DNA from: Cyanobium sp. NIES-981
GTDB lineage: Bacteria > Cyanobacteriota > Cyanobacteriia > PCC-6307 > Cyanobiaceae
Reading direction: 5' to 3'
NCBI GenBank assembly: GCA_945896675.1
Contig: CAMDEM010000002.1
Coordinates: 1 to 64,000 of the forward strand
DNA length: 64,000 nucleotides
Shown here: in pieces, positions 8,838 to 18,484 of the stretch
How positions within the stretch are numbered: position 1 is the first letter of the stretch
Layout of the letters: every line of letters begins with the position of its first letter
The notes under the pieces: model-generated
The model's input: only the letters and a program-made list of their open reading frames with translations
Databases searched by the model: none
What the model was told of the DNA's origin: nothing
Program-made: the position numbers and the translations under genes

Positions 8838-10982
8838 TCAGGTTTGGGGCATTAGGCCGCCCCGCCATCGCTTGATCAGAGCCTGTTGCACGAACTGGTT
8901 TTCCCCTTCCAATTGTTGTTGGTGGAAGCTGCCATCGGAGGCCATATGCCAGGCCCCGGTGTCTTGTAGATAGAGGTTGAGAAGCTCTTCCAGTTGGCTT
9001 CTTAGCTTTGGGTCTTCGATTGGGGCCACGGCTTCGACGCGTCGATCCAGGTTGCGGGCCATCCAATCGGCGCTACCGAAGAACAGCTCTGGGTTGCCGC
9101 CATTGGCGAACCAGAACAGGCGTGAATGTTCGAGGAACTGGCCAATCACGCTCACCACTTGGATGTGGTCGCTAATGCCTTCGATGCCGGGGCGCAGGCT
9201 GCACATGCCCCGCACGATCAGTTCAATGTGCACGCCGGCCTGGGAGGCTTCGTAGAGCAGGGCAATCAGGCTTGGGTCGGTGAGGGCATTCATTTTCGCC
9301 CTGATGTGGCCCCCATCGCCCGCCTGGGCATGGGCGATTTCCCGGCGGATGAGGTCTTGCATGCGGCTGCGCAGGGTGACCGGCGCCACCAGCAATTTGC
9401 GGAAGCTCTGTTGCTTCGAAAAGCCGGTGAGGTAATTGAACAGCTCCACCAGGTCGGCGCCGAAGTCGGGGTTGGCGGTCAGCAGGCCCAGGTCTGTGTA
9501 GAGCCGTGAGGTTTTGGAGTTGTAGTTGCCAGTGCCGATGTGCACATAGCTGTTGAGACGCTCCTTTTCCTTGCGGACCACCAGCAGGATTTTCGTGTGG
9601 GTTTTCAGACCCAGGACGCCGTAGACCACATGGACCCCGGAACTTTCCAGTTGCTTGGCCCACTGGATGTTGTTGTCTTCATCAAAGCGGGCCTTGAGCT
9701 CCACCAAGGCCATCACTTGCTTGCCGTTTTCGGCCGCCCGAATCAGGGCCGCCACGATCGGCGAATTGCTGGAGGTGCGGTAGAGCGTCATCTTGATGGC
9801 GAGCACCGCCGGGTCATCGGCCGCCTGGTTGAGGAATTCCTCAACGGAGGTGGAGAAGAGGTCGTAGGGGTGCTGCAGGAGGACGTCGCCCCGGCGGATC
9901 ACCGAGAAGATGCTCTCGAATTCCTCGCTTTTGAGGGAGCCATCTTCCAGCTTGCTTTTTTGGGTGCGGGCCAGGGCGGGGGGGGTGCGGCCCTTGTGGG
10001 GCTTGGCCTTCAGGCTGGGCACAGGCAGTGCCATTAATTCCATTAGGTCGTCAAGACCGAGGGGGCCATTGATGCGGTACACGTCTTCCGGTTCCACCGA
10101 CATGCCCTCCATCAGCACCTGCATCACCGACTCGGGCATTTCGTTGGCGACTTCCAGCCGCACCACTTCTCCGCCCCGGCGGCGTTTGCGCAGCCCCTCC
10201 TCCAAGGCCTCCATGAGATCATCGGCCTCCAGTTCGCGGAGCTCGAGATCCGCATCCCGGGTCACGCGGAAGAAGTAATGGCCCTCCACCTCCATGCCTG
10301 GGAAGAGCCAGCCCAGGTTGAAGGCCACCACCTGTTCCAAGGGCACGGCGGTGAAGACCGGTGGGGGTTGGCTGCCGCTGAGATCGGCGGGGATTTTGAC
10401 GAACCGCGGCAGGATTTTTTGCGGCACCTTGACCCGGGCAAATTCCTGCTGGCCGGTTTCTGGATCCCGGATTAGGGCCGCCACGTTGATGCTGAGGTTG
10501 CTGACAAACGGGAAGGGATGGGATGGATCCACCGCCAGGGGCGTCAGCACCGGAAAGATGGCCGAGCGGAAGTAATCGTTGACCCAGTCGCGCTGCTTGG
10601 CGTTGAGGTTGGCGTAGTCGGTCAGGTTGACGCCGTACTCAGCGAGGTGGGTTTTGAGCGAGTGGCGGTAATGCTCCTGCTGCATGTCCAGCAGCTTGGG
10701 CAAGGCGGCCTGGATGGCCTCAATTTGTTGTTGGGGGGTATGGCCGTCGTCGCTGAGGGTGGTGATGCCGGCATCCACCTGGGACTTCAGGGAGGCCACC
10801 CTCACCATGAAGAATTCATCGAGGTTGTTGCTGAAGATGGCGCTGAACTTCGCCTGCTCCAGCAAGGGGGTGTGTTCGTTGAGCGCTTGGGCCAGCACCC
10901 GGTAGTTGAAGGCAACCCAGCTCAACTCCCGGTTGATGTAGAGCTCGGGATCCACGATCGGTGTAGCGTTAATATCAGTCAT
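8838..10982 (-). CDS. ppk1: Polyphosphate kinase 1
   Basis: The 714-residue product polymerises the gamma-phosphate of ATP into polyphosphate, reversibly. The N-terminal domain starts YINRELSWVAFNYRVLAQA, and the catalytic C-terminal half contains DPAVLAIKMTLYRTSSNSPI, VELKARFDEDNNI, TGVHVVYG-like and HTKILLVVRKE with the histidine that is autophosphorylated, followed by HIGTGNYN. I start it at the ATG at 10982 (MTDINATPIVDPE); the ORF track extends it upstream across the end of the neighbouring MFS gene, giving an unlikely Ala/Pro-rich leader. It lies 19 bp behind the MFS gene and may be cotranscribed with it. Confidence 0.96.
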   Translation of the reverse strand: MTDINATPIVDPELYINRELSWVAFNYRVLAQALNEHTPLLEQAKFSAIFSNNLDEFFMVRVASLKSQVDAGITTLSDDGHTPQQQIEAIQAALPKLLDMQQEHYRHSLKTHLAEYGVNLTDYANLNAKQRDWVNDYFRSAIFPVLTPLAVDPSHPFPFVSNLSINVAALIRDPETGQQEFARVKVPQKILPRFVKIPADLSGSQPPPVFTAVPLEQVVAFNLGWLFPGMEVEGHYFFRVTRDADLELRELEADDLMEALEEGLRKRRRGGEVVRLEVANEMPESVMQVLMEGMSVEPEDVYRINGPLGLDDLMELMALPVPSLKAKPHKGRTPPALARTQKSKLEDGSLKSEEFESIFSVIRRGDVLLQHPYDLFSTSVEEFLNQAADDPAVLAIKMTLYRTSSNSPIVAALIRAAENGKQVMALVELKARFDEDNNIQWAKQLESSGVHVVYGVLGLKTHTKILLVVRKEKERLNSYVHIGTGNYNSKTSRLYTDLGLLTANPDFGADLVELFNYLTGFSKQQSFRKLLVAPVTLRSRMQDLIRREIAHAQAGDGGHIRAKMNALTDPSLIALLYEASQAGVHIELIVRGMCSLRPGIEGISDHIQVVSVIGQFLEHSRLFWFANGGNPELFFGSADWMARNLDRRVEAVAPIEDPKLRSQLEELLNLYLQDTGAWHMASDGSFHQQQLEGENQFVQQALIKRWRGGLMPQT

Positions 10983-11001
10983 AGACTTGAAAGTAGCAAC
11001 A

Positions 11002-12258
11002 TCATCCTTCAATCTTTTGTGTTGGAGGTACTTGACCGGGCAGGCCACCCGCCACCAAAACGGCAACGCCTGCGAGCAGGCTGATGCCGAGCCAAAAGGG
11101 GCTGCTGCTGCCGATGGTGTCGTAGGCGAGGCCCGCCACGGGGGGGCCGATGAAGCTGCCGGCGCTTTGCAGGCCCTGCAGGCTGCCCAGGGCGGCCCCT
11201 TGGCCGCTGTCATCGAGGCGCCGGGAGACGAGGCTGCGCAGGCATGGGGTCACCAAGCCGGTGCCGAGGGCCAGGATGGCTACGGCCGAAAATACCACGG
11301 TTTGGGCGTTGGCCTTGGTGGCGAGGGTGACCAGCAGGCAGCCGGTTATCACAAAGCCGAGGCCCGCCAGGGTGAGTCGCCATTCGCCAAAGCGTTTGAC
11401 CAGCGGGCCAATCAGGGCGCCCTGCACCACGGTGGCTACCACCCCCACCACCAAAAAGGCACTGGCGGCCAGGCCGGGTCCCCAATCGAACACCTGTTTG
11501 AAATAGAGCACCAGCACGGCGGTAAAGCCGTTGAAGGCCATAAAGAAGAGGAAAAACGCCAGGCAGAGCCGCCGCACCTGGGGGTTGGAGAACACCTTGG
11601 CCAGTTGGCTCAAGGGCTGGAGTTCCCGCTTGCGGGGCAGGCTGATGCGGGCCTCGATCGGATGGGTTTCGGGCAGGAGCACCAGCACCAGCACCAGGTT
11701 GATCGCGGCGATGCCCGCCGCTACGACCAGGGGCAGGGTCACATTGATGCTGCCGAGCAGGCCGCCCAGGGCTGGCCCCAGGATGAAGCCCAGGCCAAAG
11801 GCCACTCCAATGAGGCCAAAGGCTTTGGCCCGCTTTTCCGGTGGTGAGATATCGGCCAGTACGGCCCCGGCGGTGGCGGCGGTGCCCCCGCTCATGCCAT
11901 CGATTAACCGGGCCGTAAAAAGCAGCGCCAGGGGAATCGTGCTCCCTGCGGCCCAGGGGATCGCTTGCCAGTCGATCGCCACGGTGATCGCAAACAGGCT
12001 CAGGCCCAGCAACGATCCAGCCACACACCAGGTGATCACCGGCTTGCGGCCGTAGCGATCACTGAGGGCGCCAATCAGCGGGGTGAAGGCAAATTGGGCG
12101 ATGGCGTAGCTGCCGGCCAGAAGTCCCAGGGTGCGGCCGTTGCTGGTGAAGCTCGCCAGCAGAAAGGGCAGCAGCGGGAAGACGATGCTCTCCCCGAGCC
12201 GGTCATTGAGCAGGGTGAGAAAGGCGCACAGGTAGGTGGAGGGGCGCGGGGTGCTCAA
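11002..12258 (-). CDS. Major facilitator superfamily exporter (TetA-like)
   Basis: This 418-residue, 12-helix MFS protein has the loop 2-3 motif GALSDRYGRKPV near residue 65 and a helix-5 motif of drug:proton antiporters (GPALGGLLGS near 155). The closest recognisable group is the TetA/multidrug antiporter branch, so efflux is more likely than uptake, but the substrate is unknown. The gene diverges from moaC with about 100 bp between, and precedes ppk1. Confidence 0.85.
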   Translation of the reverse strand: MSTPRPSTYLCAFLTLLNDRLGESIVFPLLPFLLASFTSNGRTLGLLAGSYAIAQFAFTPLIGALSDRYGRKPVITWCVAGSLLGLSLFAITVAIDWQAIPWAAGSTIPLALLFTARLIDGMSGGTAATAGAVLADISPPEKRAKAFGLIGVAFGLGFILGPALGGLLGSINVTLPLVVAAGIAAINLVLVLVLLPETHPIEARISLPRKRELQPLSQLAKVFSNPQVRRLCLAFFLFFMAFNGFTAVLVLYFKQVFDWGPGLAASAFLVVGVVATVVQGALIGPLVKRFGEWRLTLAGLGFVITGCLLVTLATKANAQTVVFSAVAILALGTGLVTPCLRSLVSRRLDDSGQGAALGSLQGLQSAGSFIGPPVAGLAYDTIGSSSPFWLGISLLAGVAVLVAGGLPGQVPPTQKIEG

Positions 12259-12361
12259 GGTGCGCTCACCTGGGGGCCCTTCACGTTATGGGGTGAGGCT
12301 TTCGTAGCCGAGCTGGATGGGAGATCTTCCATGCTGGGGTTTTAGCGGGAGCCATAGGGCC

Positions 12362-12847
12362 ATGGGATCGTCCGAACTCAGCCACCTCAATTCCAAAGGC
12401 GAGGTGCACATGGTTGAGGTGGGTGATCGGCCGGTGACCCAGCGTCAGGCAGTGGCTGAAGGGTTCATCACGATGCAGCCGCAGGTGTTGGCGATGGTGA
12501 TCCAGGGTCAGGCCGCGAAGGGGGATGTGCTCGCCGTGGCTCGGGTGGCGGCGATTCAGGCCGCTAAGCGCACGTGGGAGCTGATACCGCTGTGCCATCC
12601 CATTGCCCTAACGGGCCTTGATGTGGCAATCGCCCCAGGCGATTTCGGTGGGTGTCTGCGGATTGAAGTAACGGCTCGCACCAACGGCACCACGGGGGTG
12701 GAAATGGAGGCTCTCACCGCCGTGCAGGTGGGTCTGCTGACCATCTACGACATGGTGAAGGCTCTGGATCCGGCCATGTCGATGGGCCCGGTGCGCCTGC
12801 TTCGCAAAAGTGGGGGTCGCAACGGTGATTGGCAGAGTGATGGCTGA
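12362..12847 (+). CDS. moaC: Cyclic pyranopterin monophosphate synthase MoaC
   Basis: The 161-residue product acts with MoaA in the first step of molybdenum cofactor synthesis, converting 3',8-cyclo-7,8-dihydro-GTP to cyclic pyranopterin monophosphate. Conserved blocks are the start [16 protein letters not shown], the phosphate-binding [12 protein letters not shown] near residue 75, and [15 protein letters not shown] with YDMVKALD near the end. The ORF track begins 15 codons earlier; the ATG at 362 of this kilobase gives the normal family length. It overlaps moeA by 8 bp, so the two are translationally coupled. Moco made here serves NarB. Confidence 0.95.
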   Translation: MGSSELSHLNSKGEVHMVEVGDRPVTQRQAVAEGFITMQPQVLAMVIQGQAAKGDVLAVARVAAIQAAKRTWELIPLCHPIALTGLDVAIAPGDFGGCLRIEVTARTNGTTGVEMEALTAVQVGLLTIYDMVKALDPAMSMGPVRLLRKSGGRNGDWQSDG

Positions 12848-14078
12848 GCCTTTTGCTGCGGAAGGTTGGCCTCTCGACGAGGCCCGCAGCCGAATCCTGG
12901 CGGCGCTTGAACCTTGCCTTGATCAGGAGGTCGTTCCGCTGGTCAAAGGCTTGGGCCGGGTGAGTGCCGAGCCCTTGGTTTCCCAGGCCGCAGTGCCTGG
13001 ATTTCGTGCTTCGATCATGGATGGCTACGCCATTGCAGGCGATGCAATGCCGACCATCGGTGAGCGTTGGCAGTTGGTTGGTGTGTCCTCCGCGGGGGAA
13101 CCGTTTGCCGGTTCGCTGGGTGCAGGAGAGGCCATTCGGATCATGACCGGGGCCATGGTTCCCGATGGCAGTGGCCGCGTTTTACCCCAGGAGCTCGTCA
13201 CCAGACAGGGTGCGAGAGACATTCACCTGCAGCGCGACTGCGGTGGGAATCCGTGGATTCGCCAGCCCACGGAGGAAGCAGCCCCTGGGCAGGTGCTCTT
13301 GCCTGCAGGTCAGCGGCTGGGCCCCGCTGATTTAGGCCGGTTGGCAAGCTGCGGGGTGGAATCGCTTGCGGTTACCCCGCAACCTCGGATTGGCTTGCTG
13401 ATCACTGGTGATGAATTGCTTCCCGCTGGGGCCGAGAGGGCAGCTGGGCAGATCTGGGAGAGCAACAGTGCACTTCTCGAAGCCTTACTACAGCGCCTGG
13501 GTTATGCAGTTACTTCCAAGCGCGTGGTGGGCGATCAACCTGAACCGTTGCGCCTGGCCTTGCTGGACTTGGCCCAGGGCTGTGATGTGGTGGTGAGCAC
13601 GGGCGGCGTGTCGGCCGGCGACAGCGACTGGATCCGCGGACTCGTGGCGGAGCTGGGTGAGGTGTGTTTCTGGAAACTGTTTCTCAAGCCAGGGCGACCC
13701 TTTGCCTGGGGCCGGATTGGGAGAACACCATTTTTTGGTCTGCCAGGAAACCCAGTGGCGGCAGCGATCACGGCGTTGCAGCTGCTGTGGCCCGCCTTGC
13801 AACACCTGGAGGGAGCAGAGCCCCAGCTCTTGCCGCGCCTGCGGGTGGCCTTGGAGAACGATCTCAAGCGGGGGGCTGGTCGCCCTGAATTGGCTCGGGC
13901 CGAGCTGGTGGTTGCCCCCGAGGGCCAGCTGTTGGCTCGTGTGAGCGGCTCCCAGGCGTCCTCACGAATTGGATCACTTCAAGGCGCCGACCTGCTGTTG
14001 GAGATTCCGGCCGCGATGGGTTGTGTGGAAGCTGGAACCGAATTGTGGGCCCAGGTGTTGCGACTGCCCATTTTCTAA
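12840..14078 (+). CDS. moeA: Molybdopterin molybdenumtransferase MoeA
   Basis: The 412-residue product inserts molybdate into adenylylated molybdopterin, the last Moco step. Signatures include [12 protein letters not shown] near residue 60, [11 protein letters not shown] near 185, the MoCF-fold [15 protein letters not shown] near 255, and [15 protein letters not shown] near 300. Residues after 335 form the small C-terminal beta domain. I used the ATG at 12840 ([12 protein letters not shown]), overlapping the moaC stop, rather than the GTG at 12810. Confidence 0.94.
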   Translation: MAEPFAAEGWPLDEARSRILAALEPCLDQEVVPLVKGLGRVSAEPLVSQAAVPGFRASIMDGYAIAGDAMPTIGERWQLVGVSSAGEPFAGSLGAGEAIRIMTGAMVPDGSGRVLPQELVTRQGARDIHLQRDCGGNPWIRQPTEEAAPGQVLLPAGQRLGPADLGRLASCGVESLAVTPQPRIGLLITGDELLPAGAERAAGQIWESNSALLEALLQRLGYAVTSKRVVGDQPEPLRLALLDLAQGCDVVVSTGGVSAGDSDWIRGLVAELGEVCFWKLFLKPGRPFAWGRIGRTPFFGLPGNPVAAAITALQLLWPALQHLEGAEPQLLPRLRVALENDLKRGAGRPELARAELVVAPEGQLLARVSGSQASSRIGSLQGADLLLEIPAAMGCVEAGTELWAQVLRLPIF

Positions 14079-14085
14079 GCAACCC

Positions 14086-14562
14086 TCACCACGGGGTATT
14101 TCCTTCGATCCAGGTTCCAACGCCTCCACACCACTCCCGTTTCCAGAACGGGGCGTTGTGCTTGAGGGCTTCGAGGAGTTCTTGGCAGCATCGTTGGGCG
14201 GGCCCGCGGCGATCTGCCGCGACGGCCACCAGCACAATGGCTTCACCTGGGGCAATCAGGCCCACCCGGTGGTGCACCACCACGGCCCGAACGGCGTGGG
14301 ACTCCGCGCTGGAGATAGCCAATTGTTCGAGATGGGCTTTGGTCATCCCGGGGTAATGCTCCAGTTCCAGGTGCTCCAACGCCTTCCCGTGGGCGTTGGT
14401 GCCGCGGACGCGACCCACAAAGGTGCATTCAGCCGCTGGCAGGGTGCCGTACTGCAACGCCAGGTGTTGTTGCCACCGTTCAAGCGCGATCAGGGGCCTT
14501 AGGGATTCCGTCTCCAGCACGACCTGGATCCATGCCCCAGGTTTGGCGATGGCCCCTGTCAT
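14086..14562 (-). CDS. moaE: Molybdopterin synthase catalytic subunit MoaE
   Basis: The 158-residue large subunit of molybdopterin synthase transfers sulfur from MoaD to cyclic pyranopterin monophosphate. Family blocks seen are ECTFVGRVRGTNAHGKALEHLELEHYP split over residues 45-70, VHHRVGLIAPGEAIVLVAV near 100, and HNAPFWKREWCGG near 135 with the active-site lysine. It overlaps the moaD stop by an ATGA junction, so the two subunits are translated together. It converges on moeA with 7 bp between stops. Confidence 0.94.
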   Translation of the reverse strand: MTGAIAKPGAWIQVVLETESLRPLIALERWQQHLALQYGTLPAAECTFVGRVRGTNAHGKALEHLELEHYPGMTKAHLEQLAISSAESHAVRAVVVHHRVGLIAPGEAIVLVAVAADRRGPAQRCCQELLEALKHNAPFWKREWCGGVGTWIEGNTPW

Positions 14563-14825
14563 CCGCCACTGATCGGGGGCATGAAGGCCACCTCGTCACC
14601 CCGGTGTAGGGGCTGATTGGCGGCTGCAAAGTGTTGGTTGACTGCAATGCGGATGCTGCTTGGCATCGGGCCTTGGCCCAAACCTAAGGAGCTCCAAAGA
14701 TCGGCCGGTGTGCTGCTCGAATCGCAGGGAATAGGCCAGATCCGCTCACTCCAGCCGGCTTGCTCCCGCAGGGAAGCAAACAGCCGCACGGTTAGGCCCT
14801 CTGATAAATCCTCGGAGTTTCCCAT
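14559..14825 (-). CDS. moaD: Molybdopterin synthase sulfur carrier subunit MoaD
   Basis: This 88-residue ubiquitin-fold protein ends in the diagnostic PPISGG; the terminal Gly-Gly is thiocarboxylated to supply sulfur to MoaE. The start at the ATG at 14825 (MGNSEDLSEGLTVRLFASL) trims a 57-residue unlikely leader from the ORF track version and gives family length. The activating enzyme (MoeB/MoeZ type) is not in this window and must be encoded elsewhere. Confidence 0.93.
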   Translation of the reverse strand: MGNSEDLSEGLTVRLFASLREQAGWSERIWPIPCDSSSTPADLWSSLGLGQGPMPSSIRIAVNQHFAAANQPLHRGDEVAFMPPISGG

Positions 14826-14881
14826 CAGGATTGGATTGCCGCTTAGGCCCGTTCCACAATGGTTACAGCTGAGCTGGCCGC

Positions 14882-15379
14882 GTGGGTCTAGGAATTGCCC
14901 TGTTGACGGTATCCGATACCCGCACCCTTGAGGACGACCATTCCGGGGCGGCCCTGCAGTTGCGATTAGAGGCCGCTGGACACCACCTGGTGGCACGCAC
15001 GCTGGTGCCCGATGATCGCTATTGCATCCGGGCCGCAGTGAGCACCTGGATTGCCGATCCTGTGGTACGGGTTGTGATCAGTTCAGGGGGGACGGGTTTG
15101 ACAGGCCGTGATGGAACTCCCGAAGCGATCGCCCCGTTACTTGACAAGACCATTGAGGGCTTTGGGGAGCTCTTTCGGGTGCTTTCGTTTGAAACGATTG
15201 GTACCAGCTCTCTCCAAAGTCGTGCCCTGGCTGGCGTGGCGAATGGAACGGTGATTTTTGTATTGCCGGGATCGCTAGATGCTGTCGAAACGGCTTGGGA
15301 TCGGCTGATTTGCGCCCAGCTTGATGAGCACACCAAGCCTTGCAATTTGGTACAGTTGCTCCCGCGCCTGAGGGAATGA
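14882..15379 (+). CDS. moaB: MoaB/Mog-type molybdopterin adenylyltransferase
   Basis: The 165-residue MoCF-fold protein has [16 protein letters not shown] at residues 7-22, a conserved [17 protein letters not shown] near 68 and [16 protein letters not shown] near 130. Members of this family adenylylate molybdopterin before MoeA inserts molybdenum. An in-frame TGA lies three codons before the GTG at 14882, so this GTG is the first possible start of the usual kind. It is divergent from moaD (56 bp apart), a gap that must hold both promoters. Confidence 0.9.
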   Translation: MGLGIALLTVSDTRTLEDDHSGAALQLRLEAAGHHLVARTLVPDDRYCIRAAVSTWIADPVVRVVISSGGTGLTGRDGTPEAIAPLLDKTIEGFGELFRVLSFETIGTSSLQSRALAGVANGTVIFVLPGSLDAVETAWDRLICAQLDEHTKPCNLVQLLPRLRE

Positions 15380-15441
15380 TGAAGGCGTGGATTCCGGGCT
15401 CCCTTCCCTATCCCTATCACTGGCTGTAAGAACCAAGTTCG

Positions 15442-16194
15442 ATGACTTTTTTGGTGCTAGCAGCATTAGGTCTGGTCGCATTTTTGTATGCCTCCGTTGG
15501 CCATGCAGGGGCATCTGGTTATCTTGCTGTTCTGGCGCTGGCTGGGTTTTCGGGATCAGTCATTAAGCCTATTGCTTTGATTTTGAACGTGGCCGTTGCT
15601 TCGGTTGGCGCTTGGCAGTTCATTCGGGCAGGCTATCTTCGCTGGCGCACATTTTGGCCGCTTGTTTTTCTCTCTGTGCCCGCTGCCTATCTCGGTGGCT
15701 CTTTGATGCTTCCAACGCCTTGGTTTAATCGACTTGTTGGTCTTGTCCTGGTTGTTTCCAGCATCCGCCTTTTGAAGGATCCCCATGATGCCCAGTCTTT
15801 GCGTGAACCCAATATCTCTGTCTTGCTGTTGACGGGAGGCGGGTTAGGTCTGCTGGCCGGCCTCACTGGTACCGGTGGCGGTGTCTTTCTGACTCCTCTG
15901 CTGTTGTTTCGCAGATGGTGCACGACCAAGCAAGCTGCTGCCTGTTCGGTGGTGTTCATTCTGCTTAATTCTTTGGCTGGGCTGGCTGGCTATGTCATTG
16001 CCCGAGGCGGTCTACTGGCGGGTGCATTGGGTCCCCTTGGGCCGATGATGGCACTCACCGTGCCAGTGGTTTTTGCTGCAGGTGCCTTGGGTGCCCGCTT
16101 TGGCAGCCACCATTGGCCGGGGGCGCTACTAAGGCGCCTGTTGGCGATTGTTCTTTTACTTGCAGCAACGAAGTTGCTTGCTCTGCGCATTTAG
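15442..16194 (+). CDS. TauE/SafE family membrane permease
   Basis: This 250-residue protein has about eight hydrophobic segments and the two half-repeats typical of the sulfite exporter TauE/SafE (DUF81) family: [14 protein letters not shown] near residue 20 and [17 protein letters not shown] near 135. Family members move sulfite, sulfoacetate or other small anions. It starts 62 bp behind moaB and ends 21 bp before the convergent moaA stop, so it is embedded among Moco genes. No molybdate ABC importer is present in the window. A role in moving an anion related to Moco or nitrate metabolism is only an inference from position. Confidence 0.85.
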   Translation: MTFLVLAALGLVAFLYASVGHAGASGYLAVLALAGFSGSVIKPIALILNVAVASVGAWQFIRAGYLRWRTFWPLVFLSVPAAYLGGSLMLPTPWFNRLVGLVLVVSSIRLLKDPHDAQSLREPNISVLLLTGGGLGLLAGLTGTGGGVFLTPLLLFRRWCTTKQAAACSVVFILLNSLAGLAGYVIARGGLLAGALGPLGPMMALTVPVVFAAGALGARFGSHHWPGALLRRLLAIVLLLAATKLLALRI

Positions 16195-16215
16195 TGGGGC
16201 ACTACGAGTGGATTG

Positions 16216-17256
16216 CTAACCGCCTAAATAGGCCATCTCTGCAGGGGATCGAACGGCAGCATTCGAATGGGCTTGTCCCCTCTCTTCGCTATAGCGATCA
16301 TGGCGCTTGAGCCACAGCTCGGAGATGGCCTGCCGCAATGCAAAGTGATTGGGATCCTGGTTTAGGTAGGGCTTGAGATCGGTGCCCTCGGCGGCAAACA
16401 GGCAGCGATAGGCCATGCCATCGGCGGTGACGCGCAGGCGATTGCAGTCGCCGCAGAACGGCTCGGTTATCGAAGCCACCACGGCTAGGTGGCCCATCCC
16501 ATCGCGGTAGCGCCAGCGGCTGGCGGTGCTGTGGCTGGTGCGCCCCAAAGGTTCGAGGGGCCATTGCTGGCTAATCCTTGCAACCATTTCTGCGGCAGGC
16601 ACCACATCGTTTGGAGTCCAGCCATTGCGGGTGCCCACATCCATGGCCTCAATCAGGCGGAGTTCCAACCCTTTGCTACGAGCAAGGGCCGCTAGGGGAA
16701 CCAGCTGATCGTCGTTCCGACCCCGTTGCATCACCGCATTGAGCTTGAGGGAGCCAGCTTTTGGATCAAACCCCGCTTTCACGGCATGGTCGATGGCGGA
16801 GAGCACCCGCTCCAGGACCACCGTTCCCTGGGCTGCGGATTGACCGCCCATGCGTGCGACGCTGGCGCCATCGGTGCCATCCAGGCTGAGGGTGAGCCTG
16901 TCCAGGCCCGCTTGGCGCAGCCGCAGGGCCCGCTCGGCCGTGAGCAAAACACCGTTGCTGGTGAGGGCAATCTCTGAAAGGCCCCCGTTGCGCAAGGGCT
17001 GCAGCGCCGCAAGCAAGCCTTCCAGGCCGGGATGGAGTAGGGGTTCACCGCCGGTGAGGCGCAGGCTGGTGGCGCCAAGGCTGAGGGCCGCTGAAACGAT
17101 GGCCAGTCTTTCGGCCTGATTCAGCAGACCCGCTGGCTCCTGGGTGTCTGGCACGCAGTAAGGGCAGGCCAAGTTGCAGCGCGCCGTGAGGGAGAGTCGC
17201 AGAACGCCCAGGGGCCGCGCCAGTTGATCCCTAACCGGACTTTGCCTCTCGCCCAT
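16216..17256 (-). CDS. moaA: GTP 3',8-cyclase MoaA
   Basis: This 346-residue radical SAM enzyme starts Moco synthesis by cyclising GTP. The N-terminal cluster motif CNLACPYC (residues about 27-34) and LRLTGGEPLLHP near 65 define the radical SAM barrel. The C-terminal second cluster has FCGDCNRLRVTADGMAYRC (residues about 270-288), which binds substrate. MoaA usually ends in Gly-Gly and this one ends AYLGG, as needed for activity in the characterised enzymes. It lies 9 bp downstream of mobA on the same strand. Confidence 0.96.
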   Translation of the reverse strand: MGERQSPVRDQLARPLGVLRLSLTARCNLACPYCVPDTQEPAGLLNQAERLAIVSAALSLGATSLRLTGGEPLLHPGLEGLLAALQPLRNGGLSEIALTSNGVLLTAERALRLRQAGLDRLTLSLDGTDGASVARMGGQSAAQGTVVLERVLSAIDHAVKAGFDPKAGSLKLNAVMQRGRNDDQLVPLAALARSKGLELRLIEAMDVGTRNGWTPNDVVPAAEMVARISQQWPLEPLGRTSHSTASRWRYRDGMGHLAVVASITEPFCGDCNRLRVTADGMAYRCLFAAEGTDLKPYLNQDPNHFALRQAISELWLKRHDRYSEERGQAHSNAAVRSPAEMAYLGG

Positions 17257-17265
17257 GGGTCCAGG

Positions 17266-18024
17266 TTATGGCGTGAGGGCCTGGAGTTCGGCTGGGGAAT
17301 TGATGTTGAGGAGCTGGTCGGTGGGTAGGGGCACGCTCCGATAGGGCACCGCGGCCAACCATCCCTTCAGGCTTCTATTGCCCGCGCGAAGGGATTGGCA
17401 AAGCGTTTGGTGCAGATGGGCCGATGGGGGGTAGAGGCCAAGCAGGGGCTGGAGTTGGCTGCCATCGCTCGCCAAGGTGATCGTTTGGGGCTCGGCTGCG
17501 GCCTCAGCAAGCAGCGTCTCTAGGCCCGTGGGCTCCAGGTTCGGTAGATCCACCGGAGCGACGAACAGATAGTCGTCTGGGTGGGCAGCCATTAAGCGCT
17601 CTAAGGCAAGGAGTGGGCCCCCCCGGGGTGCGGGTTCGGCTAGAAGCTGCACACTCCAGCCGTGGATCAGGCCCCAGGCTTCCGCGAGCTGCAGGTGATC
17701 TGGATGGCCGCTGATCAGGGTGATCGGAGCACCCACCGTGGCGAGGAGGTCCAGGGTGCGCTCCAGCCAGCGCTGCCCTGCGGGGTTTGTGAGAAGAGCT
17801 TTGTCGCAGCCCATGCGCCTGCTTTGGCCGCCGCTCAGCAGGCAGCAGCGCAAGGGTCCTAGTAATCCGTTCTTGGTGGTCAATGGGGTTCTGTTTGGCA
17901 ATCGGGTTTGGCCTGGATCGAACCGAACTCCCTCAGCCTGATCTGCCTGCAGTTCCTGTAGCGACGGCTGCCGGCCAAGTCCACAGCCCTCCGTAAGGTC
18001 CCGCCGATCTCTTGATGGCTCCAT
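17266..18024 (-). CDS. mobA: Molybdenum cofactor guanylyltransferase-like MobA
   Basis: The nucleotidyltransferase motif [17 protein letters not shown] and the later [11 protein letters not shown] identify a MobA-type protein, which attaches GMP to Moco to make the bis-MGD form used by NarB. The start is uncertain. The ATG at 18024 has GGGGAGG seven bases upstream but adds about 65 residues before the motif; a TTG at 17883 ([19 protein letters not shown]) gives the normal 205 residues with no clear ribosome site. The ATG at 18024 overlaps the cynS ATG on the other strand within CATGG. If the shorter form is real, the extra 140 bp is the cynS promoter. Confidence 0.85.
   Translation of the reverse strand: MEPSRDRRDLTEGCGLGRQPSLQELQADQAEGVRFDPGQTRLPNRTPLTTKNGLLGPLRCCLLSGGQSRRMGCDKALLTNPAGQRWLERTLDLLATVGAPITLISGHPDHLQLAEAWGLIHGWSVQLLAEPAPRGGPLLALERLMAAHPDDYLFVAPVDLPNLEPTGLETLLAEAAAEPQTITLASDGSQLQPLLGLYPPSAHLHQTLCQSLRAGNRSLKGWLAAVPYRSVPLPTDQLLNINSPAELQALTP
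17958..17971. promoter_or_regulatory. Weak NtcA-like motif upstream of cynS
   Basis: GTAGCGACGGCTGC has the left half of the NtcA consensus GTA-N8-TAC but only one match in the right half. It lies about 50 bp before the cynS start and closely resembles the motif between narM and narB (10 of 14 positions). This is weak on its own. Confidence 0.15.
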
Positions 18025-18478
18025 GGCGCTGCCTCCCCACACCACCACCCTGCTCGACGCCAAGCGCCACAGCGGACTCAGCTTCTCTGACCTTGCCGCC
18101 CGGCTGGGCCAGGACGAGGTGTGGGTTGCCAGCTTGCTCTATGGCCAGGCCACGGCCTCGACTGACCAGGCCCATGCGCTGCTCGAGGCCCTCCAGATCG
18201 CCGAGCCGGAGCGGCCTGCCCTGCTGGCTGCCCTCACCATCTTTCCCGTGAAGGGAGCCCTCGATCCGGTGATCCCCACGGATCCGCTGCTTTACCGCTT
18301 TTACGAGATCCTGCAGGTTTATGGCCTGCCGCTCAAGGACGTGATCCAGGAGCAGTTCGGCGATGGCATCATGTCGGCGATCGACTTCAGCCTGACGGTG
18401 GCCAAACAGGAGGACCCGAAGGGCGATCGGGTGGTGGTGACCATGAACGGCAAGTTTTTGCCCTACCGCAAGTGGTGA
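18023..18478 (+). CDS. cynS: Cyanate hydratase (cyanase)
   Basis: The 151-residue product converts cyanate and bicarbonate to ammonia and carbon dioxide, letting the cell use cyanate as nitrogen source. An N-terminal helix-turn-helix-like domain (residues 10-75) is followed by the catalytic domain with [35 protein letters not shown]; the Arg, Glu and Ser of the active site ([21 protein letters not shown]) are present. The family is about 147 residues. It sits inside the nitrate cluster but without the cynABD importer seen in some strains. It converges on narM with 6 bp between stops. Confidence 0.95.
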   Translation: MALPPHTTTLLDAKRHSGLSFSDLAARLGQDEVWVASLLYGQATASTDQAHALLEALQIAEPERPALLAALTIFPVKGALDPVIPTDPLLYRFYEILQVYGLPLKDVIQEQFGDGIMSAIDFSLTVAKQEDPKGDRVVVTMNGKFLPYRKW

Positions 18479-18484
18479 AGGGGC

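Noticed and set aside
10983-11213. N-terminal extension of polyphosphate kinase
   Set aside because: It lies over the end of the MFS gene and does not resemble PPK; the ATG at 10982 fits the family.
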